From NCBI GenBank assembly GCA_020912385.1, contig CP087218.1, positions 868,001-932,000 of the forward strand: a stretch of 64,000 nucleotides of DNA, written 5' to 3'. The translations under genes and the position numbers were made by a program. This DNA is from Neofusicoccum parvum. Its lineage: Eukaryota > Ascomycota > Dothideomycetes > Botryosphaeriales > Botryosphaeriaceae. Under the pieces are notes generated by a model. That model ran no database searches, had not been told where the DNA came from, and saw only the letters and a list, made by a program, of their open reading frames with translations. Positions 9,225-19,645 of the stretch are shown one piece after another. Each line of letters starts with the position of its first letter. Within the stretch, counting starts at the first letter, position 1.

Positions 9225-9716
9225 TCAAACACCAGGAGAAAGCCTTGTAGGATTTGTATCCGCGTTCTTGATTCCCATACTCGAAGATAGCATGGTGACG
9301 GGGATTGGAGACACAGGTGAGATTGATGTGAATGCCACAGGTTCGGAGAGATCTCGCTTCAGCCTGGAATCCTCATTGAAGTAGAGCGACAGCCCGATTA
9401 TAAGGCAAAAGGCAACAAGGATGACACCGGCTGCAATCATAATTCGTGTCGGGTGTTCGCACTCCAATTGGAAGCCCCGCAGTCTCGGAAAGCTGATGTG
9501 GCGTCGGAGCTGACTTCGATATCGATTGGAAGCGTCTCCTGGGTCAGGTGGGGTTTCTTCGTCCTTACCATGAGGCTGAAGCGCGGCAGCGGCATTATTA
9601 GACGCTAGACCTGGAGTGCGTTGGGTGTGGACGGAGGTATGAGTACTAAAGTTGATGTAATTGTCAGCATAGAGCGTGCTAGTCTGATTGTAGTGCCCGA
9701 ACGAAGAGGTTAGCAA
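9225..9716 (-). CDS. Single-pass membrane protein, C-terminal part, start unresolved
   Basis: An open minus-strand frame with an S/T/P-rich extracellular-type region, a basic stretch (RYRSQLRRH), a clear transmembrane helix (IMIAAGVILVAFCLIIGLSL) and a cytoplasmic-type tail. No ATG opens this frame at 9716. A donor GTGAGC with TTGCTAACC and acceptor ACAATCAG just upstream suggest an earlier exon (Ser/Thr-rich, reading ETGTPYSS in one frame), but phases do not fit cleanly. The family is not recognised. Its position beside the amyloid-motif genes is noted without functional meaning. Confidence 0.4.
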   Translation of the reverse strand: MLTSSFGHYNQTSTLYADNYINFSTHTSVHTQRTPGLASNNAAAALQPHGKDEETPPDPGDASNRYRSQLRRHISFPRLRGFQLECEHPTRIMIAAGVILVAFCLIIGLSLYFNEDSRLKRDLSEPVAFTSISPVSPIPVTMLSSSMGIKNADTNPTRLSPGV

Positions 9717-9749
9717 AAGCGAGCGCTCACCTGATGAGTAGGGTGTTCC

Positions 9750-11037
9750 TGTCTCACTTGCACCTCGACTGGTTGTCTCTATTGGTGTCGCCGTTAATCA
9801 AGATGCTATCTGAGATCTCTATTAGCGTCGTTGTGATCAAAGCGCCTCAGAGCTTGCTGCTTTAGGATAGAGTGCGATGGCGCTATGGGAACATAAAGCG
9901 GGAAAATTCAATGACGCCCGAATGAGCGGTTGTTATTGAAGCTGCCCTGAAGGTTTACAACAGTTAAGATAAGGCGGCTAAAACGCTATGTATACTTACT
10001 CAATGGCTACTTGTGAGCCTTGAAGCGGAGTAAAAAGGCGTTCGTTCGTAGTCATGGTTACTCTTGAGCATTTGCTGCGCCCAATTAGCCCCAATCATCT
10101 TAATTACATCTAAGAGACCTCTCTGAGCTGCCTTGCTAAGTTAATACCCTGATCCTGGACTACTTGTGATAAGTCCAAGCGTCTCCCTCCAAAACCACTC
10201 CAAAAACCGTCTTAACTTCCAAGAGCTAGGTGATGTACAATACGTACCAATTTATGGAGTATGGGAGCTTGCTAAAGCGGTGCTTGAAATTCAAAGAGGA
10301 TATGGCTGAAAAGACTTTCCAGAAGCAGTAGGTCGATGGAGGCACAACAAGGGAAGGCTCGGCAGCTCATCCGAAATGACAATCTTTGCCACCACGAAGT
10401 CTGCATACTCTCGCCAAGACGAGAATGTTCCCTCTGAATGAGCACGTGCCGAAGGTTGCCTCTGGGTGGGGAAATGTCTCAGTGCAGGGGGAACGCCGGA
10501 CCGCCGGTGAGCTTTAGAGGATTTGGCTTCGCCTAGGCTTCTAACGTGAGGGCAAAAACGGCGCCAAAGATGGTAAATGTCAGCCTCATCTGGTACGTGG
10601 ATAGGGACTTCTTTTAGACTTCAAGTCTAGTCTACCTTGCTGGGAGGCTGAAAGGAAGGCGATCAAGGCATAGAAATGCCTGGAGGAGCCATGTTGATCT
10701 GCAACCACCTCGTATATGCAATAGCACCATGATGAGAAGTAAAACCCACGGTCATGCGTGTGCTACTATGGATCTGCAAAGTGATCGGGTGTGCCATGCC
10801 GGTAAGGCTTATTTGGAGGGCCGAGCTATCATCACTCTCTCGCTATCCCTGGTATGCTCTCCATAGCCATACGTCATTCGTCTGAAAGCAATCAGTATTT
10901 CGCGCAAAGCATGCTCCGCCACCTACACTCTCTTCACGGTTAAAAGCCTCGTCACGTCGCGGCAACCACATCTACAAAGAGCTGGAAAGAGGCTGCCCTG
11001 TGGAGCGAATGTAACCTCATTACCCACCCCATCACGC
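9750..11037. other. Gene-less interval left of the monooxygenase gene
   Basis: A 1.3-kb stretch of lower GC than the flanking core genes. No long ORF was found. On the minus strand at 9780-9845 one frame reads ILINGDTNR after stop-rich sequence, reminiscent of the repeat ending LLVNGDIN in protein D; it may be a decayed motif or chance. The right part presumably contains the monooxygenase 3' UTR. Confidence 0.35.
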
Positions 11038-12816
11038 CTACACTAAATATAGCACATGCTCGAGGATCTGTGGCCATCGCTGCTGCAAATCATCATCCCA
11101 CTCTCCGCGCCAGGCAACAATACCATCCGGTCTCACCAGCACCGCGCCATCACCGCTCACCCCACGCTGCCGCTCCCACGCCCCATCCACATCCTTCCAC
11201 GCGCCCTCTCCAACAACCTCAACCCGCACCAATTCCCCCTCAAGCCCCTCCCACCCTTTCCTCCCCACAATCAACAGCAATTTACTCAGCGGCAGCAGGT
11301 CCCTCAACGCCACCCTCCCCTTCTCCCCCTCCACCCACGCATGCGGCAAATGATGCCCGGGCACCGTACACGGGCGGTAGAACTCAAACTCAAACGCCCC
11401 ATCCGGCCTGACCTGCCCACCATGCGCGCAGCGCTCGCCCTCGCCCCAGAAATCAGCCTCGGGGTAGAACCAGCCGACCTCCGTGCCGGGCGCCTTGAAC
11501 TCGGTGTCCAGCGTCTTCTGGGCGCGCCGCACGGCCTCGCGCTTCGCGCTGTGGTCCGGGTGGCTTTCGTCGAAGAACGGCGCAATCGCGGCCGCATTTT
11601 CCTCCGTGGAGTTGGCCGCGCTCATGCCGAGCGCGGTGTCCATGTCGAGGGCGTGGCTGCGCAGGTTGTGCAGGCTCGACGCGGCGACGGCGCGGCCGAC
11701 GGGGCGGCGCTCGGCGTCGTAGCTCTGGAGGAGGCGGTCGAAGCGGGCCGGATCCTTGAGCGCGAGCTCCAGCTTCCAGATCAGGTTGTGCGCGTCCTGC
11801 ACGCCCGTGTTCATGCCGAGCGCGCCCCACGGCGGGATGCGGTGGGCGGCGTCGCCGGCCAGGAAGACGCGGCGGCCGGCGCGGTAGCGGGCGGCCGAGA
11901 CGGCGTTGACGTTCCAGTGGCTGAGCGAGAGGATGTCGATGGGCAGGTCTGGGACCTTGAGCGTCGCGCGCAGGCGGGCGGCCATGGTGTCGCGGTCGAA
12001 CTGGGCCGGGTCGGTGCCGATGAGGGCGCACGCGAAGACCCACTCCTGCTGCTCGACCGGGTAGTCGAGCGGCCACGGGCCGATCTGGTAGAGGAAGCCG
12101 GTCTTGGTGCTGCCGCCCATGTCCGGGTGCGTGAACCAGGTGAGGAAGTTGCGCGGGTCCGGGTGGTGGGCGCGCAGCGGCGTGCGGATGTGCGCCGTCA
12201 CCATGTGGAAGATGTCCTTCTCGCCCTCCCACTCCACGCCGAGCTTGTCCGTCATGCTGCGCCCGCCGTCGGCCGCAATCACGTAGCGCGCGTGGACCTC
12301 TTGGGCTTCGTCGTCCGTGCCTCTGGTGGGCTTGACCTTGAGGACGACGTGGTCGTCCTTCTCTTGCACATCCGTCACTTCCATGCCGTACTTGATTCCA
12401 TCCGGGTTCAGTTCGAGGGCGCGGCGAGAGATGATGGGCTCCGTGCGTATCTGCGGCAGAATAACGTAGTGTGAAGGGCTATGCTTCTCGTACTCCTCCG
12501 CGTACTGCCCAAGACCCCAAGCATCACGAGAAATAATCTCCTGGCCGGAAGGCCCGAGACTGGTGTACCACGCCGTCCGGCCGGCGATTTCAGGGGGTGC
12601 GGCGACCTTGTATATGTCCTGCTCGATACCCATCACGCGGAAGATTTCCATGGTCCGTTGGTTGATGCCGCATGACTTCGGATGGATCGAAGTGCCGCTG
12701 TGACGTTCGAAAAGCACGTGCGGGATGCCGCGCAAAGAGAGAAGAATGGACGAGGACAGCCCAATCGGACCGCCTCCGATGATGGCGACTGGATGAACAG
12801 GGCCCTGGGGAGCCAT
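11038..12816 (-). CDS. FAD-dependent aromatic monooxygenase (PheA/TfdB type)
   Basis: An intronless 592-aa ORF. Flavoprotein monooxygenase features are in order: an N-terminal dinucleotide-binding GxGxxG in VAIIGGGPIGLSSSILL, the DG motif in VIAADGGRSMTDKLG (about 180-195), and the GD motif in VFLAGDAAHRIPPWGALGMN (about 315-334), which contacts FAD. The C-terminal third resembles the thioredoxin-like domain of phenol 2-monooxygenase relatives. Such enzymes hydroxylate phenolic rings using NAD(P)H and O2; the substrate cannot be read from sequence. Length is normal and residues look intact. It is divergent from an MFS transporter at 14913, suggesting a catabolic or detoxification pair. Confidence 0.9.
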   Translation of the reverse strand: MAPQGPVHPVAIIGGGPIGLSSSILLSLRGIPHVLFERHSGTSIHPKSCGINQRTMEIFRVMGIEQDIYKVAAPPEIAGRTAWYTSLGPSGQEIISRDAWGLGQYAEEYEKHSPSHYVILPQIRTEPIISRRALELNPDGIKYGMEVTDVQEKDDHVVLKVKPTRGTDDEAQEVHARYVIAADGGRSMTDKLGVEWEGEKDIFHMVTAHIRTPLRAHHPDPRNFLTWFTHPDMGGSTKTGFLYQIGPWPLDYPVEQQEWVFACALIGTDPAQFDRDTMAARLRATLKVPDLPIDILSLSHWNVNAVSAARYRAGRRVFLAGDAAHRIPPWGALGMNTGVQDAHNLIWKLELALKDPARFDRLLQSYDAERRPVGRAVAASSLHNLRSHALDMDTALGMSAANSTEENAAAIAPFFDESHPDHSAKREAVRRAQKTLDTEFKAPGTEVGWFYPEADFWGEGERCAHGGQVRPDGAFEFEFYRPCTVPGHHLPHAWVEGEKGRVALRDLLPLSKLLLIVGRKGWEGLEGELVRVEVVGEGAWKDVDGAWERQRGVSGDGAVLVRPDGIVAWRGEWDDDLQQRWPQILEHVLYLV

Positions 12817-14912
12817 GCTGACTGTTGGTTAGAGACGACAAACCTCAAAACAACAAACTATCGTAAACACGATTCAGCGGAAATAAATGCTGCAAAACAC
12901 CGACAGTCTTTCCGGGCGGTCTTAAATGCTCAGGAAAACGTGAAACGGTAAATCCCCCTGCGCCCCGCCTCTTCACTCTTGAAGAAACACTTCTGGCGAT
13001 TCCCTGAGTCAGCTTCCACCGATTACGGAATGCGTGGCCGAACGAGGTTGGAAGTTGAATGCGTAGGCCTTGAAGAGCGGAGGGTCGTGCAAACTCCACC
13101 CATGGCCAGTTCCCCAGATTTTATGTTGTTTTCAACCCGCGGCGGGCGTTACTTTAACCTCCGCAATAGGCTCACGTAATACCCGAAATAGGAAGGTGGA
13201 GAAGTGACGCGTCGAGGATCATCAACCCCAGCTCCCGCCTCCATTGGTAGAGCGCTGCTTGGTTGTCAGATTTCCCATAGTCTCTCCAAGGACAAATCGT
13301 GGTACGAACATCGCGGCACAGTGTGGCTGCCGCAGACGTGGTGGAGCCGGGTTTTGAACGCGCGCCGAGCAGGAGACAGCTGTGGGGCTCACAAGTGGGG
13401 TTGCCGGATCGTGGTACCTTGAGGACCTGAGATCAAGTGACAATGGCTAACAGGTGCGATGAGTAGTGACAGAGTTGACGGAAGATCTGGTATTGAAAAC
13501 TGCGAAGCCGCAGAAAGTGGGCGTTTGCAGGGAGTACAGGTATTACAGCTCATCCGATGTGACTAAAGACGGGAGAAATGACGAGCCGAAGGTACGAAAA
13601 AAAAAAAAAGAAAGAACGAAGCAGAGACGTGGAAAGATGCAAGAAAGAGCAGAAAAGGAGAAGAGATGATGTTCAGAGCAAATATGAACATCCTCAACGG
13701 ACGTGGCGAATGAAGTTCGACATCTCAGGACCTCCCCAAGATAGCTATTGAGGTTTGCGCAGCTGCTGGCCAGCTGGTCCGGGATCTCGCAGGTGCGCAA
13801 CGGGGCCGGGCCACTGGCAAAGCGGTAGGGCTCCTGCCCGAGAAGGTGGCCAACAGGAGTCAGCTCGACGCAGGCGCGAAAAGTCTTTAAGAGAAATAAA
13901 GGGCAGAGTCAACAGCGAAATCTCTGCCCCGCGTGGCGAAGCGCGAATTACCGCGGCAAGGCGCGCGGATAAGAATCCGGCCAGATTCTTGGGCGATCCA
14001 TGCACCGCCAGCACCGTCCTGCAGCGGCGGCCGTCGATAAAGGGCTCTCTCGCAGCGTCTCAACTGTCGCCACGGCACCCGCCCAAGCACATCCCCCTTT
14101 CCAGACCGCCAGTAGGTGAGTGGTGGTTGGATGGCGATGGGGCGCGGATGGGGCACAGAGATACGAAGACGCACGCCCCAGCCCGCGATGCATCGGGTAA
14201 AAAAAGAGCCCAGCCAGCAGCCCAATGGCAGCTCGGCTGAACTTAGCAGAGCGGCAAAAACACGCCCAGAACGCCGTTTGATACAGAACACGGGCGGTGG
14301 CGTTGGCAGTGATGCAACCGCCGCCGATATCGCAGCCCGCGCAGCCGCTTGCCGAGCCCTCGCACAAAGTCCAACCACCCGCCCGAACGGGCATCGCGAC
14401 ACTCGCACTCCCGCAAATCGGGGAGCCGGCCCCTGGTCTGCGCAGATCCGGGTCTGGAGGCGCGCGATAAGCCAGGCCAGAAGCTTAGCTGCACGCACAG
14501 CCGCGGGTGCAACGGCAGGCTCGACAGCATGCTCGGCAACCCGCGATCCACCCGCCGCCGGCACCGGCCATCGCTCCAGCCCGTTCAGGCCGTTCAGTAC
14601 GCCCTTCGTCAGAAACGTTTCCCATTGACCGGTAGTGGGATCTTCGCCGTCGACGGAAACGCCTGCCCAACCCAACCCCGGCTTGACTCATAAGCAAATG
14701 CATTCCTCTCTATTCGCCCGTTCTCCCTCGCTCGCTGCAGATGCGCTCTTTTTCCCGCAACTGCTGCTGGTGCTCGATCGTTGAAATCCCACTTGGCAGC
14801 AGCCTTCCATGCCTTTGCTCCTCCATCTTCATGTATAAGAAGCCTTAAGCGCGGCTATACCTCGTCGTTTCCTATTAGTCGGGACCAGAACCCACAGCCC
14901 AGCGAGCACGTC
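12817..14912. other. Shared upstream region of monooxygenase and MFS genes
   Basis: A 2.1-kb divergent intergenic region. Overlapping GC-rich ORFs on both strands (13750-14690) show no domain and look like composition artefacts. A 14-base A run lies near 13597. No transcription-factor site could be assigned. Confidence 0.45.
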
Positions 14913-16767
14913 ATGTCCCGCTTCGAGGCCATCTCCGCGCCCAGCGCGCCGCTCGAGGAGGGCGAGGCGCCCGCGCCCTGTCCGCCTCCGCAAGCCAAGA
15001 CCACCGCCTCCGCCGTCGACGGCACCGATCTGGAGAAGCAGGCCACCGTCGAGGACGCCATCAGGCCCACCGGCCTCGACCACACCATCTCCCACGTCAC
15101 GACGCACGACATCGCCCACGTCCCCACCAACACCGGAGGCCCACCGGTCGACGACGACGTCTACAACCGCTTCTCGCTCTCCCGCAAGAACGTCATCACC
15201 GGCGTGCTGTCCTTCTGCGGCTTCCTGGCTCCCATCTCCAGCACCACCGTGCTGGCTGCCATTCCCGAGGTCGCTGAGACGTACTCCAGCAACGGCACCA
15301 CCATCAACATCAGCAATGCCTTGTACATGCTGTTCATGGGCGTGTCGCCCATGTTCTGGGGGCCTATTGGCCAGGTGTATGGTAGAAGATGGGTACGCAA
15401 CAAACAAGTCCCTTGTAAAAAGAAATCATTTGCCGAACCGTGTCTCGACTTTTGATTCGCTGTGATTCTTCGAAGCTCGCTGTAAAACACCTGTCTGATG
15501 AAATCTCGCAGGCCTCTCTTGGGAGCGCGTTCATGTTCACTGCCTTCTCCGTGGGCACAGCGCTGGCGCCGAACCTCGCGTCTTTCTTCGTCTTCCGCAT
15601 CATGACGGCCTTCCAGGGCACGTCGTTCCTGATCATCGGTTCCGCCTGCATCGGTGACATCTTCCGGCCCGTAAGCAACCAGCGACCGCCATCAACTCAC
15701 CTCAAGCCATGCTAAAACCTCACCTCCCCCTAGACCGAGCGCGGCACAGCCCTTGCATGGTTCCTCTCGGGCACGCTTGTCGGCCCGGCATTCGGCCCCT
15801 TCTTCGGCGGCATCATCGTGACCTTCCGCACGTGGCGCGACATTTTCTGGCTGCAGACCGCGCTCGGCGGCTTCGGCTTCGTGCTGATCCTGTTCTTCCT
15901 GCCCGAGACGACGCACTACAAGCGGAGCGTCGAGTTCGAGGGGCTCGGGCTCAAGGACAAGGCCGCCAAGATGTGGCGGTGGACGAACCCGTTCCGCGTG
16001 CTCAAGCTGTACCAGTACCCCAACCTGATCACCGTCGTAAGTGCTTCCCCACCCGACCACCGAAACGGCTAGACTCACCGTGACTCCCCAAGGGCCTCGC
16101 CTCCTCCGCGCTCGTCTGGAACATGTACTCGCTCCTGACGCCCATCCGCTACGTGCTCAACCCGCGCTTCCACCTGACCTCCCCCATCCAGTCCGGGCTC
16201 TTCTACATCGCGCCCGGCTGCGGCTACCTCTTCGGCACCTTCTTCGGCGGGCGCTGGGCCGACCGCGTCGTGCACAAGTACATCCGGCGGCGGGCGGGCG
16301 AGCGCGTGCCCGAGGACCGGCTGCACTCGTGCCTGCCGTTCCTGGGCGGCGTGATCCCGTGCTGCATGCTCATCTACGGGTGGAGCATCGAGAAGCAGGC
16401 CGGCGGCATCCCGCTGCCCGTCATCGTCATGTTCCTGCAGGGCGTGGCCCAGCTGTTCTGCTTCCCCAGCCTCAACACCTACTGCCTCGACGTCATGCAG
16501 GCCCAGAGCGCTGAGGTCGTCGCCGGCAACTACGTCATCCGCTACGTCTTCGCCGCCCTGGGCTCCGCGCTGTGCCTGCCCGCCATCGAGAAGATCGGCG
16601 TCGGCGGCTTCTCCACCATCTCGGCTGGGTTTCTGGTGGTCGCGGCTGGCCTGACGTGGTTGACGGCGCTGTACGGCCGGGGCTGGAGGGACGCCGTCGA
16701 CGCGAAGAAGAAGGCGAGCAGGGTCGATGCTGAGCGCCCGGGGCGCGCTGAGGAGGATGCGGCGTAA
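14913..16767 (+). CDS. Major facilitator superfamily transporter (DHA1-like)
   Basis: Four exons: 14913-15392, 15512-15670, 15734-16036, 16093-16767, all introns phase 0; 538 aa. A long acidic cytosolic N-terminus (about 85 residues) precedes twelve predicted membrane helices. The MFS signature loop after TM2 reads GPIGQVYGRRW. TM segments include FRIMTAFQGTSFLIIGSACI and AWFLSGTLVGPAFGPFFGG. The central loop carries ETTHYKRSVEFEG, as in fungal multidrug-type MFS proteins. It likely exports small molecules by proton antiport at the plasma membrane. The divergent layout with the monooxygenase suggests the two act on the same compound. The C-terminus is charged (KKKASRVDAERPGRAEED). Confidence 0.88.
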
Positions 16768-19645
16768 GCTGACGGGGTGGGCGGGTGCCTGCAAACCCCA
16801 CTTCCTCCGCCGCCACTGATGTGGCAGGACGAGTCTGAGGCTTAATCAAGCCGGATTTTGAGGGAAACGGTGTTCCTCTACGATCTAAAATTGCAACAAG
16901 AGGTGAGAACATCAGAAGAAACAATAATCTTCAGAGATAGGGAATTGAAGAAGAGTAGAAGATTGCGTATAGAAGGTTTGTTTTTAGTATTTTCTTATTC
17001 TCAGCAAGGCGGCTGGTATGAGCAGCAGACTACAGCCTTGTAGTTGGTTTTCCCAAGATGTGCTTTTTCTTCTTTGGGCATTCTTGGTCTGCACGATGGA
17101 GAACATTGAAGGCGTCGAAAGAGGTTGATATAGTGGTGGATATACCCGGGGGCGTTTCTTCGAGTGCAAAGAGATGCACATGACCGATACTGTCTAATGG
17201 CAAATAAACAATGATTGAACTCATGGTCCCGATTATGCCAATGGTAGTGTTGTGATTCGAGGAGGCAAGGGCATACCGTCTGCCTGGTTGATGACGCAAG
17301 CTTGTTCGGTCCCTGAATTGCTCCGTCAATTTCCAACACGCGTGTTCTCGCTGCTGTCCAGGCCTTGTCCCGACATTGTGTTTGAAGGACTTGGTGTTGC
17401 CTCTTCATTTCGAAGATGGTGACTAGCCCAGGATAATCTCCGGAAGGACCTGGCACAGCAGTCAATCGGGTCGTATTGCTGTGCCTCGCGCGCACAGAAC
17501 CATCTACTAAACGAGGTCCCACGTTGAGCCGGAGAAGCAGAAAGGGGTTGCGTATTCGGAAGCGCGGAGCCACGCATCTAGGCAAGAAGCCGTCGTGCAA
17601 AAAATAGTTGTAAGACGTCGACTTCCGGTCAAACTGGATGTTCAAGGGATTTGACCCGTGGTTTAATTAGGAGAAATTGCATGAGGAAGGTCGAGGCGGG
17701 GTCTGGAGTTGGTGTCGCGAGGACGGTGGCACAGAGGAAGCGTGACGTGCACGGCCCGCCTCTCTGTGTGACCGTCTCGGGAGCGGCGGGAGGCTTGCAG
17801 CATCTGAGGTGCAGGGGACCTCATGCTTCAACATCCCATTGTCTTTTCGCGGGATCGTATGCAGTGGTCCCAGAGGAACGGACGCGATTTCAAATGCGGA
17901 CTCGGGAACTCACTTGAGCCGGCAGTGCGAGTGGAGTGTTGATCTCACAACATGTCAAAACATGGGAGGGGGCAGTGGTTGCCAGCTTCTGGAATGGATC
18001 GCCCACCCATGCCATGAGAGCCTCGAGATCCTGGGATTGGATACGTCTCGCACGATATCGGAGCTATCCCTTGCCACAACAGATATGTAAAGTGCCGCAA
18101 ATAAGGCTTTCCGCCCTCGAGACGTGGGGCTTCGAGCTCTTGAAGAAGCCGGTGAGGTCTCGCACTTCGCGAAGATGCGCCGAAATGGCCAGGATGGTTG
18201 ATCTATTCCAGTCGCCGGCGGCGAAGAAGGCGGATGGCAGACCAGGCATGAACCTTGGGCAAGCTCCTCAATCTTGCATCCCGTCCCGCAGCATCGATAA
18301 GATGCTACCACAACGGGCAAGACGCACGGACGGCGGCCTTGCAGAGCGGCCGGTCTCCACAGATGCGGGAATCCTTGCGACCGGCCGGACAGGGCATCGT
18401 CGCGCCAGGCTCTCGCATTGAGGATGTCAGTCGGTGTGCAGACAGCATGGGTGGCAGTGGTGATGAAGAAGGCCGGGGGCTGGCGCGGAGGCTGGGTACG
18501 ACGGCGGCGGGGCGACAGCTGGCGACGATTTTCAGGATCCACAAAAGGAACGAACATCAGTGGAGAGCGAGCTGCAGCTCAGCAGCCGTCAGCCCGGCCG
18601 GAACAGGTCGGTCGCTAGGGCGCCGGCACGACTCGCGGGCCCGGGTGACGGTGACGGTGACGGTGACGGAGGAGCGGGCGGCGACGCGGCGCAGGAGATG
18701 AGCAGCGGGCGCGGCACGCACAACAGCGCCGTCGCGGTGTTGCCATTGCCGTGGCCCAGCGCATTCCAGGCGGCGAGGTGCGCAGGGAAGGGGATTTGAG
18801 TGCGGCTCGCGGCGGCCGGGCAGAAACAGCAAGCTGAGCGGCGATTGTGATTTGAGCAGCCAGCCGCTGAAACAAGCCAAGAGCAGCGCCAAGCCCAGCC
18901 GCTCCCGCCGGCCTGTGCGCTCTCCGCCTGTGCCTCCATCGCGTCCGGCACCGCGTCTGACATCCAGCAAGGCTCGTAATGGCGCGTGTGTCGACGCCCG
19001 CCGGCCGCCGCTGGCCATCGCTGGCTGCCCCCGTCCCCATTGGGCGGCGCCGCCTCGCGAGCGCCAATCGTGACGTCGCGCCGGGGTCCGCGCACTCAAC
19101 GGCGCGCCGTCTGCCTGCCCGCGACGCTGCCTGACCCTGCCCGCGCTGCACCCTCCGCCGTCGTCGCTCGCTCCAGTGCAATCAGTGTGGCCCAGCCCGT
19201 CGTTCGCTCAACACGCGCGCTCGCTCACTTCCTCGCAGCCCAGCATCTGCGCGCCACGTTTCAGGGTGCGCTCCTTGCGCGCGTCGCCGGGCTCGCTGCT
19301 TCCTGTTCCTGAGGTGCACAGGAGGCCGGTGCGACTGAGCAGGCGCGAACAGGGTGACACTGCAGATCCCTCCGCCAAACAACGCGCCTTCCGCGCCCTT
19401 GGGCTCCTGCGTTTGCGTGTGCGCTTCGGCAGAGTAAGCGCATTGAAAGTCCACCATCATGCTTGGCCCGGGCTCCACTTACTATCCGCGCTGTTTCTAG
19501 GTCGTGCTTGCCCCCACAACCACTCCACACACTCATTTAAAGCAGCTAGTCAGCCCAGCCTCCCGCGGCCCGTTTCCTTCTATATCATCCAACGGGAGCA
19601 CGCTCGTCCGTACTCTCTTTTCCTTCGTTCAAGATCTTCGTCACC
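16768..19645. other. Long gene-less interval upstream of the S41 peptidase
   Basis: A 2.9-kb stretch. A 214-codon minus-strand ORF at 17001-17645 contains a partly protein-like run (FEMKRQHQVLQTQCRDKAW) and GTATGC/CTAG splice-like signals, but no consistent gene model or family emerged. The region 18550-19300 is very GC-rich with overlapping Arg/Ala/Pro-rich ORFs that look like artefacts. The last 150 bp, pyrimidine-rich with CTATATCATCC, is probably the peptidase promoter and 5' UTR. Confidence 0.4.
18644..18667. repeat. (GGTGAC)4 hexanucleotide microsatellite
   Basis: Four perfect tandem copies of GGTGAC within GC-rich intergenic DNA. Confidence 0.9.

Noticed and set aside
9570..9620. NNAAAALQPHGK in the single-pass membrane protein as an amyloid-type repeat
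   Set aside because: Lacks the [ILV]-N-G core and has no partner repeat.
11056..12474. 472-codon plus-strand ORF
   Set aside because: Antisense shadow of the GC-rich monooxygenase gene: Arg/Ala/Val/Glu-rich, no domain, and the opposite strand carries complete flavoprotein motifs.
13230..13275. tRNA-like D arm (CATTGGTAGAGC)
   Set aside because: No acceptor, anticodon or T arm could be built around it.
13590..13670. Lys/Arg/Glu-rich ORF end (KKKKERTKQRRGKMQERAEK)
   Set aside because: Simple purine-rich DNA, not a protein signature.
17001..17645. 214-codon minus-strand ORF as a gene
   Set aside because: Composition is mixed, an intron consistent with phase could not be found and no family was recognised.
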